Positions 8,254-12,292 of a stretch of 12,292 nt of DNA are shown here, in pieces; positions within the stretch are counted from its first letter, which is position 1; every line of letters begins with the position of its first letter. Source of the DNA: Gloeopeniophorella convolvens (taxonomy: Eukaryota; Basidiomycota; Agaricomycetes; Russulales). The stretch spans positions 1 to 12,292 of the forward strand of contig WTXD01000329.1 in the NCBI GenBank assembly GCA_022496205.1, written 5' to 3'. The notes below the pieces were generated by a model. It did no database searches. It saw only the letters and a list, made by a program, of their open reading frames with translations, and was not told the origin of the DNA. The position numbers and the translations under genes were made by a program.

Positions 8254-8428
8254 CTTGTTTGTCGGCGAGGTGCTGCTGAGTCCGTAGCGGTGGTTGCTGC
8301 TGTGAAGGTTTCGAAGGAATTGACTGCTCACCGTGTCGGGCGCCTTGCCTGCTGTTGTGGCACGTGCCGTAAGTAAAAGGACGAGAACCCTAACCCAAGC
8401 GCGTCTCATTCTTGTCCGCGCGCAGTGA
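8254..8428. promoter_or_regulatory. Compact bidirectional promoter between the coiled-coil and PHD genes
   Basis: Only 175 bp separate the two divergent start codons. The stretch contains the palindrome CACGTG at 8361-8366, a binding site type for bHLH factors such as Cbf1, and AACCCTAACCC at 8386-8396, which matches the telo-box motif found in some fungal and plant promoters. There is no TATA box. Co-regulation is an inference from spacing only. Confidence 0.5.
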
Positions 8429-9884
8429 ATGCCGCCGGTGTGCAACCGCTGCAAGGGCACGACCTCGGACCCGTTAAATTTCTTGCTTTCATGCTCGGAG
8501 TGTAATAAGCACTGGCATCACCGTGAGCTGTCAAGTTCTGGTGATTTCTACTTTGCTGACACCTTGAGTGTGCGACACGTGTAGGCTGTCATATCCCGCC
8601 ACTAGGCGAAGCAGAGCTCGTCGCGTTACTGCGTGCGACAAATAATAACGATGTAGACAACGGACTGTCATCATGGGTGGGAAGATGCTGCAAGAGGAGG
8701 CCGAGGCAGGCGCATGCGCAGGCAGCCCCCGAGGTCCGTGGTATTGATCCTTCCGCCTGTTCTTCCTGAGGCACCCATGCACGTCTGCATAGAAAGCTAC
8801 CTCCCGATCATCAACACCTAGTTCTGCTCTCTCTGAAAATGTTGTACGGCCACGAGTAACTCCCACCTCCGCTTCGCAGCCTCTTACGAATGCTACATCT
8901 ACGCATGAACAACCTCGATGGAAGCCGGAGCCTTCGCCGTCCTCAATATCGTCACCAATCCAAGCCGATCGGTGGACGCAGGGACATACATCGAACACGA
9001 CTGGGCCTCAAGCGCTTATATTTAAGCCTGGTACACCGGGCGCATCGACGGAGGGTCGAAGCCCTTCGCTGCCCGATATGCGGCGCTTGGACCTTCGTGG
9101 AACCACGACACCGACGCCACCTGGCGCAGCTGCGGATGGCAGTCCACAGCCGCGCCCCGAATCAAACACAACGATCGAAAATGGAGGACGTATGGCTCCG
9201 CCAAGCGGGGATCCTCAATCTGCATTTTCCCGGTATGCGCGTCCGTCTCACCCCCGTGAGAGCTCTGCTACACTTGCGCGTGCCCCGACGAGGCCATTTG
9301 TGCAGCCCATACCATCCTCCTCCAAACTCACCCTCACTCACAACAACTCTATCCCTATCCCAATCAAAGAAGAGCCTGAACCTATGGACGTCGACCCGCC
9401 AATAATAGAGCCTCCTAAGCTGGACCTCCGTGCACTCTCAAATGCCCGACCGCGCAAACACGCGAAGCAAACATTTCAGCGCATGACTGTGCAACAGCGA
9501 CCGCGTACCCCCTCGCCACCCCCGGCACCCCCGCCTGTCCCTGCGCATCCCGTCAAGTATGAAGATCCAGAGATAGGAAGCCTCGACGCCCCGCCGATGG
9601 GCGTCCTGGCGCCGCGACTGCCTCCACGTGTTCTTCCAGAGCTCGCCGCAGAAGACCCACGCATACTCGAAATGATCGAGCGACAGGAGCAGCGCGAGGC
9701 ATCTCGCCAACGCCGAGGCACACGCAAACCACACGCTATGCGGGCCGCGGGCAAGGCTCGCAGTGGTTTCGTACTTGTCTCGGCGCGGCCGGACACCGAG
9801 AGCGCTCGGGCATGGGAGGCTCAGGCGGAGCATGCTGAGCCAGGAGGGGTCTTCGCGGCTTACTTTTCGAGACGCGTGCGCTGA
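8429..9884 (+). CDS. PHD-type zinc-finger protein with long disordered tail
   Basis: Three exons (8429-8522, 8585-8733, 8793-9884) join into one frame of 444 residues with stop TGA at 9882-9884. Introns 8523-8584 and 8734-8792 have GT..AG ends; the second donor, GTCCGT, is weak. The first exon gives VCNRCKG and SCSECNKHWHH, and splicing adds RCHIPP, producing a PHD pattern: C5-x2-C8, C22-x2-C25, H30-x2-C33. PHD fingers read histone H3 tails, so a nuclear chromatin role is expected. The last pair is odd: W62-V-G64-R-C-C67 has Gly where the first cysteine of the final CxxC should be. Residues 82-444 are rich in Pro, Ser and Thr and likely disordered. They include two sumoylation-type sites, IKEE (Lys273) followed by acidic residues, and VKYE (Lys336), a PPAPPPVP stretch, and a basic segment near the C-terminus. 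The target gene set and closest relative are unknown. Confidence 0.82.
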
Positions 9885-10387
9885 TGCGCTGGGCACTCGC
9901 TGAGCGGAGCCTGATGCGTACGGTGTCGTTCAGATCTAGCCAGGGAAGTTAGGGAGCGCGCGACCGCGCAGAGGGCCATAGCTGACCCGCGCCGCGTCAT
10001 GCGCCTCCGCGTTTTCCGTGCAATCGTAAGCTCGCATTCGCGCTGCTGCCGTGCCCATCTGGCAAGCCCGCACACGATGTCACGCGCTCTCGCTTCGGTC
10101 CCGCAGACGCGTCTGATCGTCGCGCTTCCCATGGGATCAAACGTCGCGGATTCCATCGTCGCTGCGCTGACTCCCCTTCGCCAAGGGCCGAGGTTGCGTC
10201 CAAGATGCTTGGAGACGAGCAGCGTTCGGATCCAGACCGAGCTCCGGCCGTCGAGGCCCGGCAGGGCCCGGCTCGGCCGTTGGGGGCGCGTCGGGAGTTA
10301 GACCCGGAGTTACCCGCGATGGATATTTAGGCAAGTGTTGCTCCCAGCGCGGAGATAGGCGAACACAACTTGCACAGTCACATTTAC
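9885..10387. other. Intergenic region upstream of the small two-exon gene
   Basis: This is GC-rich DNA between two plus-strand genes. A 100-codon plus ORF at 9999-10301 and its minus-strand counterparts are rich in Arg, Ser and Ala in every frame, as expected of GC-rich non-coding DNA. An AT-rich ATATTTA at 10323-10329, about 60 bp before the next ATG, may be a core promoter element. Confidence 0.45.
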
Positions 10388-10745
10388 ATGTCCAACCCCA
10401 GCACAAGCACAGGTGCGTCCGCCCGCCTCCTCCTTGACCCGCCATGGCACTGACCATGGCATTGTGCACCGTACCGCAGTCTCAGCAGCAGCGTTTTGGG
10501 ACCAGGAGCGCGAGAGCGGGAGCGAGCATCTGAAACGCGCGTTCGCCGGCGCCGCCGCGTCGGTCCTCACCGCCCTTTCTGGGCACCACCACGACCAGCC
10601 GGCTGCCGCCTCCAGCGCGCAGACACCACGCACTCGCCCCGCCGCGCGTGCCAGAGCTAACACCAAGGGGAAGCCCAAATACCGTCAGGAGTGGAATGGT
10701 TACGGGGACCTCGAGCCCTCCGGATGTCCACCTTGGTTCGCATGA
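10388..10745 (+). CDS. Small unrecognised protein, 96 residues, two exons
   Basis: I do not recognise this protein. ATG 10388-10390 begins a 25-nt first exon (8 codons plus one base) ending at GTGCGT. An intron at 10413-10479 with acceptor CCGCAG joins it to 10480-10745, keeping the long frame open to TGA 10743-10745. The protein starts MSNPSTST and continues with a helical, charged segment (SAAAFWDQERESGSEHLKRA, about residues 10-29). An Ala/Arg/Pro-rich linker follows, then a distinctive C-terminus: KGKPKYRQEWNGYGDLEP followed by PPWFA. The Trp- and Tyr-rich ends look conserved, unlike the linker, which suggests two short binding motifs on a disordered chain. No signal peptide or membrane segment is present. 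The gene lies in the same direction as the PHD gene, with 0.5 kb between. The unspliced reading from an ATG at 10413 is the less likely alternative. Confidence 0.6.
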
Positions 10746-11773
10746 ACGAGCACCAGGTATGTCCCCATGCCAGTCGTGCAGGAAAGATGCTTACTCGGTC
10801 CCGCCCAGCTCGCAGTGTCGTTTGCAAATCAGCATGAAGATCGCTACTCATACCATTCATACCCTGTACAATCTACAATTAATCGCTGGGGACGTGTACG
10901 AGGCAGTTCAGAGAGGTCTGTTGTAGGAGTTGTATGTTGTTGGAATTCAAAGACTTCGCAGTTCCTTTGCTTGGGCTCCTCGCCTTTGGGAGCTTTCAAT
11001 TGAGGACTCGCTCACTTGCGGTGGGGCCTCCTCTGCTGATCCGAGATTAAGATCCATGGAGTACGAGATCGATTGGTCATTAAGGCACAGCACGAGGCTA
11101 CGAACATACGCGCTGTATCTGTGAAACCCCGTCGAGATCTGGACCGTGAGGATGGCGGTGAGTTCCATGGAAGGTGAACGCGAACTGAATTCGTACAGAT
11201 TCCGCCTCCGCGCAGTGGATGCAACTGCAAGACCCTGCACACTGAACACGATGCTTGCGCCTATAGTCATCTCTCCGGATCGTTTCTCATAATCGTACGT
11301 ACATCATGTCGTTGCGTAAGTCACCTCTCCCCGCGCTCCGACGCGAGCGACTCTGCCACCAATTGAAGTTGGGCACCACTGCTTGCATGGGCGTGCGACG
11401 CTCCTGGCCTCACCGCGGCCCCGTCGGACCCGGATAAGTAATGGCGCTAGCCACGGCGTCAACCCCTAGCGTCCCAACTTTCCTCGTGCGCATCACTTTG
11501 CACCAATTTAGGGGATTGTAGCACTGCGCCCAGCTGCACGCACAAGAGCAAAGGCGACTCCACATTCTCCGCGCGCGCTTGCTAGCCCTGCGCGGCGTCC
11601 GCCGCCGAAACGTTCCGTTAACTGCTCCTCCCATTCATTTGTGCTCCATTTAGCTTCAGGTCCGCCTCGCCGAACCAGCGCGAGCCACAGCCCGTGCACA
11701 GGCATCAGTCAAATTCGATTATTGCGCCGCTTCGAGCCAGCGCAGGTCGTAAGTGTTTGCAGCCAGCGGTGCA
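10746..11773. other. Long region without a confident gene
   Basis: About 1 kb between two plus-strand genes. At 10947-11270 the minus strand has a 107-codon ORF with a less biased composition and a segment (FHRYSAYVRSLVL) that faintly recalls the 'W-x-R-F-x-x-Y-A-x-x-V-R-x-L' element of basidiomycete F-box proteins. No F-box precedes it, so it could at most be a relic. From 11280 to 11770 nothing beyond short GC-rich ORFs is seen. Confidence 0.35.
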
Positions 11774-11779
11774 TATAAG
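11774..11779 (+). promoter_or_regulatory. TATA box candidate upstream of the last gene
   Basis: TATAAG lies about 125 bp before the ATG at 11903. About 40-80 bp downstream is a pyrimidine-rich stretch (CTCACTCTTTATTCCC and following), the usual setting of fungal transcription start sites, leaving a 5' UTR of about 80-100 nt. Confidence 0.5.
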
Positions 11780-11902
11780 AGCATGGGGGCGCGCGGGCGG
11801 CTGCTAAGCATACGAAGCGACTCACTCTTTATTCCCTGTTACTATCCATCCATTCACTTTAATCGCACACACACGAGTTCGCCCGTAGGAGCCAGGCTAG
11901 AC

Positions 11903-12255
11903 ATGTCTTTCAGTTTTAATGCAGGTGCGTGGCTGACAAGCGCTCCAGCGAAAGAGCCAGGCGCTGACGCGCCGCAGTGCTTGCCTGTATCCAGTCTTTC
12001 TTCTATGCCTTCCTGCGCGCGTGGGCGAACGGGGCCGCTGCATTTGCGGAGGCATCACCGCTGCCTGTGAGCTCAATGCCAAGCCCACAGAGGCAGTTCG
12101 AGTGGGCTGCCCAATCGAACCTCGAGCGCCAACGCGAGAACAAGCCACCATCACCACCGCTCTCACACCCCAGAGAGGAGCCACAAATGGCTGAAAAAGA
12201 GACGCCGGTATCTGGAAGGGAGGAGATAAGGTTGTCTGGAGAGACCATGGTATGA
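11903..12255 (+). CDS. Unrecognised gene, 5' part, tiny first exon
   Basis: I do not recognise the product. ATG 11903-11905 sits behind a plausible TATA box and pyrimidine-rich leader. The first exon is only 22 nt (MSFSFNA plus one base) and ends at GTGCGT. Splicing to the acceptor at 11976-11977 opens a frame from 11978. It encodes a partly hydrophobic helix (QSFFYAFLRAWANGAAAF, about residues 13-30), then a Ser/Pro/Glu/Gln-rich, probably disordered segment (QRQFEWAAQSNLERQRE, then KPPSPPLSHP). Left unspliced, the frame stops at 12253-12255 and the protein has 99 residues. A GTATGA donor at 12250 could instead carry the gene past the window edge, which I think at least as likely because the segment lacks an obvious end. 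A second acceptor at 11997 gives a different frame with less protein-like composition. Confidence 0.5.
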
Positions 12256-12292
12256 CCTGGTCGTCCTGGAGAGGATGCTGGGCGCGTTGCTG

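Noticed and set aside
8386..8396. Interstitial telomere repeat suggesting a chromosome end or fusion
   Set aside because: It is fewer than two TTAGGG units and sits in a short promoter, so a telo-box is the simpler reading.
8071..8460. Single 129-codon minus-strand ORF read without splicing
   Set aside because: Its first 69 codons overlap the start of the PHD gene and the promoter, and its last codons are intron; only 8119-8253 fits the coiled-coil gene.
8531..8998. Minus-strand 155-codon ORF
   Set aside because: It is antisense to the PHD gene, which has a zinc-finger pattern and a consistent exon model.
9438..9896. Minus-strand 152-codon ORF
   Set aside because: It is antisense to the Pro-rich tail of the PHD protein; it is a shadow of GC-rich coding sequence.

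Overview
This is nuclear DNA from a filamentous fungus, almost certainly a mushroom-forming basidiomycete (Agaricomycetes). The evidence is the many short GT..AG introns (mostly 39-69 nt, two of 100 nt), the GC-rich intergenic DNA, a microsomal P450 split into about 11 exons, and F-box/leucine-rich proteins of the type that is expanded in polypores and their relatives. No rRNA, tRNA, CRISPR array, insertion sequence or bacterial-type operon was found.

The left half (about 1-6300) is an accessory, decaying region with everything on the minus strand. It holds the first 53 codons of an F-box gene cut by the left edge (1-160), a cytochrome P450 pseudogene (1100-3116), a frameshifted F-box/LRR pseudogene (about 3186-4151), and an F-box gene with a clean 362-codon ORF (5204-6292) whose expected C-terminal half continues downstream in shifting frames (4796-5203). 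The first and last F-box copies also share about 100 bp of 5' flank, so they are duplicates. The P450 reads well in 11 exons, but six separate single-base losses and one damaged splice acceptor break it.

The right half (about 7200-12292) looks like intact, conserved genes. A minus-strand four-exon gene (7209-8253) encodes a 264-residue coiled-coil protein resembling the SIKE/FGFR1OP2 family, a subunit of the STRIPAK phosphatase-kinase complex. It is divergent from a plus-strand three-exon gene (8429-9884) for a 444-residue protein with an N-terminal PHD-type zinc finger and a long disordered tail. The 175 bp between the two start codons carry a CACGTG palindrome and a telo-box-like AACCCTAACCC. 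Further right are a two-exon gene for an unrecognised 96-residue protein (10388-10745) and the 5' end of another unrecognised gene (from 11903). Both of these begin with a tiny first exon of 22-25 nt.

The genes do not form one pathway. I see no convincing new multi-gene system. The most useful observations are the reconstructable P450 pseudogene, the F-box birth-and-death cluster, the missing zinc ligand in the PHD finger, and the poly-glycine insertion in the STRIPAK-like subunit.
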